64,000 nt of DNA, taken from CATOSK01 sp034423195. Its GTDB lineage: Bacteria; Chloroflexota; Dehalococcoidia; Lucifugimonadales; UBA3495. Under the pieces are notes generated by a model. That model saw only the letters and a program-made list of their open reading frames with translations, had not been told where the DNA came from and did no database searches. The position numbers and the translations under genes were made by a program. The stretch spans positions 122,909 to 186,908 of the forward strand of contig DAOUIZ010000066.1 of the NCBI GenBank assembly GCA_034423195.1. Reading direction: 5' to 3'. Positions 34,777 to 43,688 of this stretch are shown in pieces; the first letter of the stretch is position 1; every line of letters begins with the position of its first letter.

Positions 34777-35463
34777 ATGGCCAGCACGGTTCTCATAGTG
34801 GAAGACAATCCCCACACCGTGGAACTGGTGAGCCTCTACCTGCGGCAGGACGGGTACTCAGTCCTGTCCGCCATGGACGGCATCGGTGGGCTGGAGCTTT
34901 TCCGGGAACACAATCCCGACCTGGTGGTGCTGGACCTGATGCTTCCCAGGCTGGACGGGCTGGAGGTGTGCCGGAGGGTGAGGGCCGAGTCGGAAGTCCC
35001 GATCATCATGCTGACGGCCCGGGTGGAGGAAGAGGACCGGGTTGCGGGCCTGGAGATGGGGGCGGACGACTACGTGACCAAGCCCTTCAGTCCCCGGGAA
35101 CTGGCAGCCCGCATCCGGGCAGTCCTGCGGAGGGCAACGGCGGATACCGCCGCGCGGGGCGGCGCACCGCTGGTACACGGGGGAATCTCGGTGGATACCC
35201 GGAACCGGACTGCAACCCTGGACGGAGCGGTCCTCAAGCTGACTCCCACCGAGTTCCGGCTGTTGACGCTCCTGGTGCGGACGCCGGGCAAGACGTTCAC
35301 CAGGGATGAGATCATCGACCGGGTGTTCGGGTACGACTTCGACGGGTTCGACCGCACCGTGGATTCGCACGTCTCCGGGCTGAGGCGGAAGCTGGACCGG
35401 GGAGGGGAACGGAGGTACATCCAGACGGTGTACGGGGTGGGTTACCGGCTGGGCGACGGATAG
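34777..35463 (+). CDS. OmpR/PhoB-family response regulator
   Basis: The 228-aa protein has a receiver domain (TVLIVEDNPHTVELV) with phosphoacceptor Asp53 in LVVLDLMLPRLDG, the conserved lysine in VTKPFSPREL, and a C-terminal winged helix (LKLTPTEFRLLTLLVRTPG ... VDSHVSGLRRKLD ... YIQTVYGVGYRL). GAAGGA lies 7 bp before the ATG. It is followed after 2 bp by its cognate sensor kinase. It is OmpR-type like the GlnR-class regulators suspected to read the nitrogen operators, but nothing links it to them. Confidence 0.92.
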   Translation: MASTVLIVEDNPHTVELVSLYLRQDGYSVLSAMDGIGGLELFREHNPDLVVLDLMLPRLDGLEVCRRVRAESEVPIIMLTARVEEEDRVAGLEMGADDYVTKPFSPRELAARIRAVLRRATADTAARGGAPLVHGGISVDTRNRTATLDGAVLKLTPTEFRLLTLLVRTPGKTFTRDEIIDRVFGYDFDGFDRTVDSHVSGLRRKLDRGGERRYIQTVYGVGYRLGDG

Positions 35464-35465
35464 AG

Positions 35466-36875
35466 ATGCGGAGGTTCCTGTTCAGTCTCTGGTTCCGGCT
35501 GGTGCTGGGGTTCGGCCTGATCCTGGCCGCCACCCTGTTCAGCGTGAGTTTCTATATCTCGAAAGCCTCGGAGCGGGAGGCGGCCGGATTCGAGCGGCAA
35601 CAGGAGACGGTGCGGCGGGAAAGGGCGCACCGTCTCATCGTCCGCACCCTGTCGGTGGAGGAATCCGGAGCTACCACGGAGTCCCACGAACTGCAGACCA
35701 CGCTGGAACGGGTGGGCCCGGCGGTGGGGCGTAGGATAGTTGTGCTGGACAAGGAAGGGAACGTAGTCGGGGACTCGGCCCGGCGGTCCGGCCATCCGGG
35801 GCATCGGTGGAAAGACCGGGGAACGAGGCGGCCCATCGTGGTGGAGGACCGGCAGGTGGGGTTTATCGAGTTCGGGCCTCCACCGGAGGGAGAGGAACCC
35901 GACGATCCCCAGGTATCGAACCTGGTGTCTTCCCTGAACGCCTACCTGCTGTGGGCGGGCGTGGCCGGCGGCCTGGGGGGCGTGGTCCTGGCTTCGCTGG
36001 TGTCGCGGCAGATTCTGGCGCCGGTGAAGGCCCTGGGCACGGCGGCGAACCGGCTGGGACGGGGAGACCTTTCCATCCGGGCGGACACCAGGGGTCCGGC
36101 AGAAATCCAGGAACTGGCGGACAGCTTCAACCGGATGGCGGGGAGCCTCCAGTCGGCGGAGGCCCAGCGGAGGAGCCTGGTGGCGGACGTGGCCCACGAG
36201 CTGCGGACGCCCCTGGCGAACATCCAGGGATACCTGGAGGCCGTCCGGGATGGACTCCTGGAACCCGACGAGCAGACCATAGACACCATCCACGGGCAGG
36301 TGCTGCTCCTGGGGAGGCTGGTTGAGGACCTGCGGCTGCTGGCCCGGGCCGAGGGGGGATCGTTGCCCCTCGACATGGAGCCGGACTCGCTGCAAGAAGT
36401 GGTGGGACGGGCGGTGAACGCCGCCCGCCCGAGAGCGGAGGCGAACAGCATTCAGCTTGACTATGGTGAGCCGGAGGAGCCGGTGCTGGCTCTGATGGAC
36501 CGGACCCGGATCGCGCAGGTAATCTCCAACCTTCTGGACAACGCCTTGCAGCACACGCCGGAAGGAGGCCGGGTTGAGGTTTCCCTGGCGTTGCTGGAAG
36601 GGGACCGGGTGCGCGTCGCGGTAACGGACAATGGAGAGGGGATTCCCGAAGAGGACCTGCAGAGGGTATTCGACCGCTTCTACCGGGTGGACTCCTCCCG
36701 CTCCCGGGCAAGCGGGGGAGCCGGCCTGGGGCTGACCATAGTGAAGGGGCTGGTGGAAGCCCACGGCGGCAGCGTGGGAGCGGAAAGCCCATCCCAAGGC
36801 GGAACCAGGGTCTGGTTCGACCTGGCCCGGTTCAGCGGGGACCCATCGTCTGACGGCGGTTCGGGGCAAGTTTAA
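35466..36875 (+). CDS. Membrane sensor histidine kinase
   Basis: The 469-aa protein has two membrane spans (about residues 12-31 and 160-178) flanking a roughly 125-residue extracytoplasmic sensor, a HAMP domain (residues 180-232), HisKA with His244 in DVAHELRTPLANIQGYLEA, and the ATPase domain with N-box LLDNALQHTPEGG, G1 VTDNGEGIPEED and G2 GAGLGLTIVKGLVEAHGG. It autophosphorylates and passes phosphate to the adjacent regulator. The sensor region is unlike a known ligand domain. Translation is coupled (2-bp gap). Confidence 0.94.
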   Translation: MRRFLFSLWFRLVLGFGLILAATLFSVSFYISKASEREAAGFERQQETVRRERAHRLIVRTLSVEESGATTESHELQTTLERVGPAVGRRIVVLDKEGNVVGDSARRSGHPGHRWKDRGTRRPIVVEDRQVGFIEFGPPPEGEEPDDPQVSNLVSSLNAYLLWAGVAGGLGGVVLASLVSRQILAPVKALGTAANRLGRGDLSIRADTRGPAEIQELADSFNRMAGSLQSAEAQRRSLVADVAHELRTPLANIQGYLEAVRDGLLEPDEQTIDTIHGQVLLLGRLVEDLRLLARAEGGSLPLDMEPDSLQEVVGRAVNAARPRAEANSIQLDYGEPEEPVLALMDRTRIAQVISNLLDNALQHTPEGGRVEVSLALLEGDRVRVAVTDNGEGIPEEDLQRVFDRFYRVDSSRSRASGGAGLGLTIVKGLVEAHGGSVGAESPSQGGTRVWFDLARFSGDPSSDGGSGQV

Positions 36876-36947
36876 CCCACAGCCGGGTTGGGGCCACGAA
36901 CCGGGAAAATGGCTACCCTTCGGCACACCGGGAAGGGCCGCCTTCGC

Positions 36948-39197
36948 TCAGGAGCTGCTCCCAGGGGCGGTGCAGGACAGTAGGACGTTCCCCGGTCTTC
37001 CGTAATTTTTCCAGAGGCACAGCCACGAATAGGCGGGTCCGCTGTGGAGGGCCGCGACATCGAAGGTCAGGATCGCGGGGTCATCGCCGGTGGCAGGATG
37101 CCCCGCCCAATCGCGGGTGTTGTGGTTGGTCAGCGGATTCTTCCGGCACTCCGCACCGGTCCAGCTGTACAGGACCGGATAAACGTCCACGTGCAGCACT
37201 TCTTCCTGCCGGATCTCGAAGCGGTAAACCAGACCGGTCCCGGTCTCATACCGTCCGGTGTCTTGCCACAAGGAACGCCAACTGTAGCCCGGTTGGGTGA
37301 ATCCCGAAGACTCCGCCGATTTGACATCAAGGCCGTCGAACACCACCCGGCACTGGGACGCTGCCTGCGCGGCGGAAAGCCGGGGCGTCGGCGTTGGGGG
37401 CGGGGGCGGAGGCGGAACGGGCGTGGCCGTCGGCAGAGGCACCGCAGTGGCGGTGGGCGGGGGAGGCGGCGTGGGAACCGGGGTTGGCGTCGGGGCGGGA
37501 GTCGGTTCGAGAGTAGGAGTGGGCGCCGATGTGGGAATGGGGGTGGGTGTATTCGTTGGAACGGGCGTATGCGTCGGAGTTGGGACCGGCGTGTCGGTTG
37601 GGACGGGCGGGGCCGGAACGGCGGCGGGGTTCCCGGAGGGGTTGCCGGATACGGACGCGGAGACCCCGGCGGGAGGGAGATCTGCACCGGATGGGGTCGC
37701 GGCCGGGGGCGGGACCGGTTCGTCCGCCCTCAGAATGCTAACGGCCAGATAAGCCAGGCCCGCCACGGCAACGGCCACCACCCCTACTATGATCAATCTC
37801 TTCCAGGCGCGGGGATTGAGGAGAGCCAGTGCCCAAAGGAACCTGGCCACGCCAGAGGACCGGGCCGGTGGACCGGGCAATGGAGTACAGGATGCCGCGA
37901 CGGGACGGGGGATTTGGGGGGTTCCCGCAGCCGGGACGGCGACCGGGGCCCCGCATCCGTGGCAAAACCGGTCCCCTGGGCCGATGGTCTGTCCGCAGGC
38001 CCGGCAGACCTGGCCCGCCGGCGCCTGGGAAGGAACCTGAGAAGGGCCCTGGGAAGGGGCCTGGGCCGTAATGGGCGCCCCGCACCCGTTGCAGAACCGG
38101 TCGCCGGGCGCGAGGGGCTGGCCGCAGTTGGCGCACCCGGGGACGGGAGCCGCCGGACCTGGCCCAGCAGCCGGGGTTGACGGCGCTGGAACCTGGGCTT
38201 GGGAGACGGGCGGAGGAGCCGGCGCGGGTTGTGGGGCCGGCGGTGCGCCGCTGATTGTCGGATTCGGGGCGGTCGCGGCGGAGGGGGATGGGGCGGGAGT
38301 GGGGGGAATGCCCTGGAGAATCTCTTCCAGGTCCGGCACGTCCGCGGCGGGAAGAGCGCAGAATTGCTCCAGCTTCCCGGCAAGCGCGGCGACCATCGGG
38401 TCGGGAGAGTTCTTCAAGCGGCCGAATAACTGGGAACCGGCCGGGTCGGCGTAGTCGTCCCGGGTGAAAATCAGGTTGTCCTCGTTGAAGAACACGGCCC
38501 ACAGCCCCGGGTCGGCGGCGATGCCCAGCAGGCTGGTGTAGATGACGAGGGTTGGGAAGTTGTCAACGTAGTCGTCGTAGTCTTCCGACGACCGCTGGGG
38601 ATGCTGGTAGTTCTTGTGCCCCAGTTCCGGGGAGCGCTGGCCGCGAAACTGGGGCAGGAACATCCCGTCATAGTCCACCAGGCGTATATCCCCGTCATGC
38701 TGCACCATCACGTTGCCGTGCTGGAGATCGTTGTGGGCAATGCGCAGGCCGCGCAGGCTGGCGGTGGGACCGCCCCGCCATTGGGCTGCCAGCCGCCGGA
38801 GCAGGTCCGGGTCGTTGAGATTGGAGTCGACGAATTTGCTGAGCGGCACCCCCTCCACCCATTCCATTTTGACGATGGGGTACCAGGCGCCCCGGGAGTT
38901 TATGCCGCGCTCCAGGTACTCGAAGTGGACGAAGGAAGGAGGCAGCACGCTGATGAGGTAGTTGCTCAACTCCTCGTAGCGGCTCTGCTGGTCGTGGGGC
39001 TCGCGGGTAAAGCAGCGCACCGCGAACTTTTGCTGACCGACCGTAACCGGATAGACACTGGCGAAACTGCCGGAAAAGACCAGGGGCAATCCCCGGCGGT
39101 TGACCTCGACATGGGCGGTTTCAAGCTCGGTGCCCCTGAAGCAAACACCAGGGTTCTGGACGGCCTCGGTGAAATCGGTCAGGCCAGGCCAGGGCAT
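36948..39197 (-). CDS. Membrane-anchored YegI-like protein kinase with two zinc ribbons
   Basis: The 749-aa protein has a kinase domain (residues 25-330) with catalytic loop HNDLQHGN (155-162) and metal motif DYDG (175-178), features of the YegI/TerY-P kinases. Two paired-CxxC zinc ribbons follow (CANCGQPLAPGDRFCNGCG and CRACGQTIGPGDRFCHGCG), then a membrane span (LIIVGVVAVAVAGLAYLAV) near residue 480. The outside part has a long Pro/Thr-rich stalk of TPTPxP repeats and a Cys-containing C-terminal domain (SQCRVVFDGLDVK ... YSWLCLWKNYGRP). The ATG overlaps the phosphatase stop by one base. Substrates are unknown. Confidence 0.85.
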   Translation of the reverse strand: MPWPGLTDFTEAVQNPGVCFRGTELETAHVEVNRRGLPLVFSGSFASVYPVTVGQQKFAVRCFTREPHDQQSRYEELSNYLISVLPPSFVHFEYLERGINSRGAWYPIVKMEWVEGVPLSKFVDSNLNDPDLLRRLAAQWRGGPTASLRGLRIAHNDLQHGNVMVQHDGDIRLVDYDGMFLPQFRGQRSPELGHKNYQHPQRSSEDYDDYVDNFPTLVIYTSLLGIAADPGLWAVFFNEDNLIFTRDDYADPAGSQLFGRLKNSPDPMVAALAGKLEQFCALPAADVPDLEEILQGIPPTPAPSPSAATAPNPTISGAPPAPQPAPAPPPVSQAQVPAPSTPAAGPGPAAPVPGCANCGQPLAPGDRFCNGCGAPITAQAPSQGPSQVPSQAPAGQVCRACGQTIGPGDRFCHGCGAPVAVPAAGTPQIPRPVAASCTPLPGPPARSSGVARFLWALALLNPRAWKRLIIVGVVAVAVAGLAYLAVSILRADEPVPPPAATPSGADLPPAGVSASVSGNPSGNPAAVPAPPVPTDTPVPTPTHTPVPTNTPTPIPTSAPTPTLEPTPAPTPTPVPTPPPPPTATAVPLPTATPVPPPPPPPTPTPRLSAAQAASQCRVVFDGLDVKSAESSGFTQPGYSWRSLWQDTGRYETGTGLVYRFEIRQEEVLHVDVYPVLYSWTGAECRKNPLTNHNTRDWAGHPATGDDPAILTFDVAALHSGPAYSWLCLWKNYGRPGNVLLSCTAPGSSS

Positions 39198-39967
39198 CAG
39201 CTCTCCACCGGACTCACCTCGACGATGACTAGGGTGACATCGTCGTTGCGCATGGCCCGGGCCCGGCGCTGGTCCGCCACCCAGGGGTCCCGGTCGGAAG
39301 AGTTCAGTTCTTCCAGTGTTTCCCATGGGCTGTCCCCCGAAGCGTGACGCGCCAGGAACCATGCCGACAAAGCATCGGAAGCGAGGATGAAACGGTCGCC
39401 GGGGAAACACTCCCCGCCCGTCCGGCTAACCCCGTCCCAGATGGGTCCCATATTGACCGGATTGCTGCAGACCAGCGGAGGGTTGTTGTCGAACCGGGCC
39501 GGGTCATCCAGGGGGAACGACACTGCCAGCCGGTCATCGCGGACCAGGAAGAGACAGCTATCCCCGACGGCGACGGCCTCCCAACGGAAGGCCCCGGGCT
39601 CATCGGCGGCGGACAGGGACAGGCCGAGAAGGGTGGCGAAGGATCCGGCGCGGGCCTTGGCCTCGCCATGCCAGGGGATACGGTCCCAGGGGACCCCCGC
39701 GTGCCAATCTTCCTGGGAGCGGCGGAGCCAGCCAAGCAGGCACTCCTCGGTCAATCCGGGCAGGTCCAGGGGCCGGTCGACGAAGGCATCGGCCAGGGTC
39801 TGGGCCCACTGGCGGGAGAAGGCGGCCTCGCTGGCCCCGTCGGAGACGGCGGCCCGCATGATGGCTGGACCCCCGGATGGAAAGACCACCCGGAAAGCGT
39901 CCTCGCATTCGCCGGGCCGGTTGCCGTCCTTGGGGATGCGCCAGGTTTTCGGAGGGATCAGGGGCAT
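39197..39967 (-). CDS. PP2C-type protein phosphatase
   Basis: The 256-aa protein shows the PP2C/SpoIIE-like metal motifs: GECEDAFRV, AAVSDGASEAAFSRQWAQ, VAVGDSCLFLVRDDRLAVSFPLD, FILASDALSAWFL and RNDDVTLVIVEV. It likely reverses phosphorylation by the kinase whose start codon overlaps its stop (TGATG). This arrangement corresponds to YegK of the YegL-YegK-YegI set. The gene lies 13 bp downstream of the VWA gene. Confidence 0.88.
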   Translation of the reverse strand: MPLIPPKTWRIPKDGNRPGECEDAFRVVFPSGGPAIMRAAVSDGASEAAFSRQWAQTLADAFVDRPLDLPGLTEECLLGWLRRSQEDWHAGVPWDRIPWHGEAKARAGSFATLLGLSLSAADEPGAFRWEAVAVGDSCLFLVRDDRLAVSFPLDDPARFDNNPPLVCSNPVNMGPIWDGVSRTGGECFPGDRFILASDALSAWFLARHASGDSPWETLEELNSSDRDPWVADQRRARAMRNDDVTLVIVEVSPVES

Positions 39968-39980
39968 TGGAACTCCCCCG

Positions 39981-40838
39981 TCAGTGCAGGTCGGTGGCGG
40001 CGCGGGTCCCGATGTCCAGGAACTGGACCAGCGCGACCATGTCGGCGTTGTAGACGTAACCGCGGGAGCCTTGAGTGACGGGCAAACCCATGCCGCCGGC
40101 CATCTCCAGGACGGGATCGGGGAAGGCCGAGGACATGCGGAACATCTGCAATGCGTACTCGTCGGGGGGCAGGCTGCTCTCGTCGGCGGGATATTGGACG
40201 GGCATCGCGCTCATCTGGGAAAGGTGGGCATTGTAGATGAGTACACTGCCGTCGTTGGTCCCAAGGCCCATCATCTCCCGCGCCAGGGACTCCGGATTGC
40301 CGTCGGTGGCTGCCCCGTCGGATATATTGATTACCATGGGAGGGTAAGAGTCAGGATGCTGGGCGGTCCATTCCTGGATGGCCCGGGCGGCGGCGTCCAG
40401 GGCCGCGCACATGGGCGTTCCGAAGCCGGCGACCGGATGGAGCCACACGGGAATTCTGCGGGTCACGTCCACCAAGCCGCCCGCCCCGTCGGATTCCTTG
40501 ACCTGGCGTTCCTCAACGTCGGCGGCCTCCACGACCTGGCTCACGGGCAGGAAGGGTTGGTCCGGGGACGTTCCCGGCAGGGCCGTGCCGATGAGAGGGT
40601 TCCCGCTGGAGTCGGTGGAATAGGTGATGACCCCGATGTGAAAATAGTCGCGGACATCCATTCCCTGGGAGCAGCGCTGGGATATGGCGTCCATTACCCG
40701 GTTGACGGCGTCGGCGGCGCCGTCCATCTTGAGCTGGCCGGGCTGCCCGCCAAAGGCCTCGGACATGGACCCGGACTGGTCGAGAAGGAACAAAAAGCAG
40801 CCGGGATTGTTCCTGCTGATATCGGCAGTGTAGGGCAT
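39981..40838 (-). CDS. VWA-domain protein (YegL/TerY-like)
   Basis: The 285-aa protein is a von Willebrand A domain with a complete MIDAS: DQSGSMS at Asp20, the threonine in FGTPMCAALDAAARA, and the aspartate in NISDGAATDG. The pattern and the adjacent PP2C and kinase genes place it with YegL/TerY-P triads, where the VWA protein is a phospho-regulated adaptor. The ATG at 40838 is preferred, with GGGAGG upstream; the extension to 41138 is not coding in character. No signal peptide, so cytosolic. Confidence 0.88.
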   Translation of the reverse strand: MPYTADISRNNPGCFLFLLDQSGSMSEAFGGQPGQLKMDGAADAVNRVMDAISQRCSQGMDVRDYFHIGVITYSTDSSGNPLIGTALPGTSPDQPFLPVSQVVEAADVEERQVKESDGAGGLVDVTRRIPVWLHPVAGFGTPMCAALDAAARAIQEWTAQHPDSYPPMVINISDGAATDGNPESLAREMMGLGTNDGSVLIYNAHLSQMSAMPVQYPADESSLPPDEYALQMFRMSSAFPDPVLEMAGGMGLPVTQGSRGYVYNADMVALVQFLDIGTRAATDLH

Positions 40839-41348
40839 ATTGGTTGACCTCCCTGGTGTTGATTTTGAGGTGTTGATTTGGCTGTCTGCGTTCGGAATCC
40901 GGTTCAGGGCGGCTGCGGTTGGCAACGGCGCCGAGGCGGGGAGTTGTCCTCTGGGGGGTGCCCCAGGACCGGGTAATCCACAGATAAAACCGGAGCGAGA
41001 AGGCGCGAGGGCTACCACGGGGAAAGGGAACGGCGTTTCCGGCAACACCGATGCCACATTTGCGGCGGAAACACGGAAGAGCCGGACGGCGAGGTAACCG
41101 GGGCGGTCTTCCAACCCAACGGCAACCCGGAGACGCAAATTCTGGTTAGCTGTGAGAGCGGATGTCCCCGCTGCAAGGGCGGGGCGATGGTTTGAGGCAG
41201 TTGGCGCGGCGGCAACTCTTTGGCCATCAACCGCAAGCCAACCAAACCCACACGCCGGTTAACCCGGCGTACCGCCAGCGAAATCGCGCTCAGGCTGCAT
41301 GGCAATCCGACCCGATATGAGGGTCGTCCGTGGGTCATTAACTTCACA

Positions 41349-41357
41349 ATTATATCA
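41349..41357 (-). promoter_or_regulatory. Extended -10 on the minus strand upstream of the VWA operon
   Basis: The minus strand reads TGATATAAT, identical to the element at 31777. If used, it would give the VWA/PP2C/kinase transcript a leader of about 500 nt. The interval 40839-41348 holds no recognisable gene. A plus-strand ATG at 41373 with GGGAGGAG in front opens a short ORF whose first 35 codons look plausible, but it then runs antisense to another ORF and is not called. Confidence 0.45.
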
Positions 41358-41471
41358 CACGGACCGGGAGGAGATGGGTGCGGCACACATCCAGTGGGCC
41401 GTGTCGGCTGGACTGGGGGGCCTGCAGCAGCAACTCGACGCCATCCAGCAGTCCGGCGAAGTTGTGAAGGG

Positions 41472-41640
41472 TCAATCGGCGGATTCGACCTCGGCCAGGA
41501 ACCGGAGGACCCGCTCCACATACATTTCCGGTTCTTCCGAGTGGGGGCGGACCTCGGCCCACCGGCAATCGGGAACGAAGAGGCGGCCGTCGGAACCGCA
41601 GACATCGTGGTAGATTGTATGCCGCCCATTCGAAAAACCC
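41472..41640 (-). other. Possible small minus-strand ORF without a normal start
   Basis: One minus-strand frame reads RHTIYHDVCGSDGRLFVP, then DCRWAEVRPHSEEPEMYV and ends FLAEVESAD at a TGA (41472-41474). The composition looks protein-like, but no ATG, GTG or TTG lies in frame near its beginning. It could be a remnant of a disrupted gene. The rest of 41373-41731 shows nothing certain. Confidence 0.25.
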
Positions 41641-41731
41641 TTATCGTTGCGTCGTTTCTGCCAGCATAGCCTGTCTGGCCGGTTGAGACTGCGGCGGCCG
41701 GAATTGCAGGATACAGAGAGAGTTATTTATC

Positions 41732-43108
41732 GTGTCAAACGAAACCAATCAAGCTTCCATGACCGCTGCCGAAGGGAAAATTCGCCGCCGCATCGCCGAG
41801 CGCGGGGCGGTGACGTTTGCCGAGTTCATGGATATAGCCCTGTATTGGCCGGGCGGTGGGTATTACTCCAGCGGCGACCCCTTCGGGCCTTCTGGCGACT
41901 ACTACACCAGTCCGATGGCGCATCCTGCCTTCGGGGCGCTGATTGCGCTGCAATTGTGTCAGATGTGGCGGCTGCTGGAACGCCCCGCCCGGTTCAGCGT
42001 TGTCGAGTTGGGCGCGGGCAACGGGGTGTTGAGCCGGGATATCCTGTCTTTCAGTGAACGCCTGTCCCCCGAGTTTCGAGAATCGCTGACGTATGTCTGC
42101 GTTGACCGGCGCACCGAGCGCCCAGGAGCCTGCCCCCAGCGAAGGCCGGGGAGCCATGGACAAGTTACCCGGCTTGGCGACGGAGAGGGCGACCCTCAGA
42201 ACAGACGGGGTGAGGAGACAGGACGGGACTGGGCATCCCGGATTGCAGCGGCGGGAACGCCCTTCCGGGGGTTGACCGGTTGTGTGCTGTCCAACGAGTT
42301 CCTGGATGCCTTTCCGGTGCATCTGGTGGAGCAGAGCGGCGGCCGGTTGCGGGAGGTGTTCGTGACGGTCGAGGGAGGGGATCTGACGGAGGCGCTGGAG
42401 GAACCGTCTACGCCGTTGCTGGCGGATCGACTGTCTGATTTGGGAGTGGCCCTGGAGGAAAGGCAACGGGTTGAGGTCAACCTTGGTCTTGGGGAATGGG
42501 CCAGGTCTGTGGCAGCGGCGATGGAACGGGGGTACGTGCTGACGGTGGACTATGGGCGGTTGGCGGAGGACCTGTATTCCTTCCGTGAGCGGCCGCGCGG
42601 CACGCTGACCACGTTCTACCGTCACACCCAGACGGATGCTCCCCTGCGGCGGGTGGGCCGGCAGGATATGTCAGCCCAAGTGGACTTCTCCTCGGTGATC
42701 CGGTCAGGGGAGGCAGTGGGGTTGGGAATACTGGGTTTCACGACGCAGGGGCGGTTCCTGGCTATGCTGGGGTGGGAGCGACTGCGGGCCAGGGTGGCGA
42801 TGATGGGGCCAGAAGTCCTGTCGTTGCGGGGGCGGCGGGCGAATCTGGCGGGGATGGCGAACCTGGTAAGACCCGGCGGGCTGGGAGACTTCAAGGTGCT
42901 GGTCCAAGGGAAGAACGTTCCGGCGGGGGAGCTTTGGGGACTGGCAGCGGAGACGCCGGACGAACTGGAGCGGCTGCTGGATGGGTTGCCTGCCCCCCTG
43001 CTGGGAGAGGGGCATATCCGGCTGGCGGAGGGCCGGTGGCCGCAGCCGGAGCAGGAGTTCGAGCTGATGGAGCTTTGGCCCGGTGAGGACGCCGGGCCCC
43101 AATCCTAG
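41732..43108 (+). CDS. MidA-like SAM-dependent methyltransferase (DUF185)
   Basis: The 458-aa protein matches MidA/NDUFAF7: TFAEFMDIALYWPGGGYY, GDYYTSPMAHPAFGALIA, the SAM-binding FSVVELGAGNGVLSRDIL, CVLSNEFLDAFPVHLV, and VLTVDYG. In eukaryotes the protein methylates an arginine of respiratory complex I. The segment around residues 130-168 (PGACPQRRPGSHGQVTRLG...) is a low-complexity insert between the YVCVDRR strand and WASRIAAAG helix, with repeat-like DNA. The start is GTG with GAGAGAG upstream. Confidence 0.88.
   Translation: MSNETNQASMTAAEGKIRRRIAERGAVTFAEFMDIALYWPGGGYYSSGDPFGPSGDYYTSPMAHPAFGALIALQLCQMWRLLERPARFSVVELGAGNGVLSRDILSFSERLSPEFRESLTYVCVDRRTERPGACPQRRPGSHGQVTRLGDGEGDPQNRRGEETGRDWASRIAAAGTPFRGLTGCVLSNEFLDAFPVHLVEQSGGRLREVFVTVEGGDLTEALEEPSTPLLADRLSDLGVALEERQRVEVNLGLGEWARSVAAAMERGYVLTVDYGRLAEDLYSFRERPRGTLTTFYRHTQTDAPLRRVGRQDMSAQVDFSSVIRSGEAVGLGILGFTTQGRFLAMLGWERLRARVAMMGPEVLSLRGRRANLAGMANLVRPGGLGDFKVLVQGKNVPAGELWGLAAETPDELERLLDGLPAPLLGEGHIRLAEGRWPQPEQEFELMELWPGEDAGPQS
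42117..42225. repeat. Repeat-like insert inside the MidA-like gene
   Basis: The segment begins CCCAGGAGCCTGCCCCCAGC, sharing GAGCCTGCCCC with the R1 repeats, and includes GGAGAGGGCGACCCTCAG. Its translation is charged and non-conserved and splits two conserved parts of the domain in frame. I read it as an in-frame insertion of a repeat element. Confidence 0.45.
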
Positions 43109-43674
43109 CCGGTGTTGAGGTCGATTTGGGCGGCGACGGGTTTCATGCTTTCGATGATGAAGCTGATGTGCTCATCCAGGTCCACGCCCAGCTCTTCGGC
43201 GCCGCGGCGGATGTCGTCCCGGTTGACGTCCTTGGCGAAGTTCTTGTCCCGCATCTTGCGCTTGACCGAGGCCGGGGTGACGTCGTCCAGGCTCTTGGAG
43301 GGGCGGACCAGGGTGACGGCGCGGATGAAGCCGGACAGCTCGTCGACGGCGAAAAGGGTGTGCTCCATGAGGGATTCCCGGGGGATGCCGGTGTGGTCGC
43401 CGTGGGTGAGGACGGCGCGGATGATGTCCTCGGGGTAGCCGTGCTCCCGCAGGATTTCGGCTCCGAAGGTGGGATGGGACTCGGGGGTTGGGCAGATTTC
43501 CCAGTCGAAGTCGTGGAGCAGGCCGGCGATGCCCCAGCGGTCGGCGTCCTCGCCGTACTTGGCGGCATAGCCCCGCATGGATGCCTCAACGGAGTAGAGG
43601 TGCTTCATCAGCATCTCGGTCTTGACGTGCTGCCTCAGGAATTCGATGGTGTTGTCCCGGTCCATTACGTCCAT
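43105..43674 (-). CDS. HD-domain phosphohydrolase
   Basis: The 189-aa protein has an HD domain: MKHLYSVEASMRGYA, WGIAGLLHDFDWE (the HD pair), HPTFGAEILREHGYPEDIIRAVLTHGDH, matching HDIG-type hydrolases of small size. These act on nucleotides or phosphorylated metabolites. The ATG has GGAGG 8 bp upstream. It lies 14 bp after trmI on the same strand and ends inside the convergent MidA-like gene (4-bp overlap). Confidence 0.85.
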   Translation of the reverse strand: MDVMDRDNTIEFLRQHVKTEMLMKHLYSVEASMRGYAAKYGEDADRWGIAGLLHDFDWEICPTPESHPTFGAEILREHGYPEDIIRAVLTHGDHTGIPRESLMEHTLFAVDELSGFIRAVTLVRPSKSLDDVTPASVKRKMRDKNFAKDVNRDDIRRGAEELGVDLDEHISFIIESMKPVAAQIDLNTG

Positions 43675-43688
43675 ATTCGCGGCCTCCG

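Noticed and set aside
34777..35463. Response regulator as the regulator of the nitrogen operators
   Set aside because: It is OmpR-type but is paired with its own sensor kinase and has no linkage to nitrogen genes or an operator of this type upstream.
40970..40990. DnaA-box-like TAATCCACAG as replication origin
   Set aside because: Only one degenerate match and no dnaA, dnaN or cluster of boxes nearby.
41012..41669. 205-aa minus and 149-aa plus ORFs in the gap before midA
   Set aside because: Neither shows domain-like sequence; they overlap each other and a promoter-like element.
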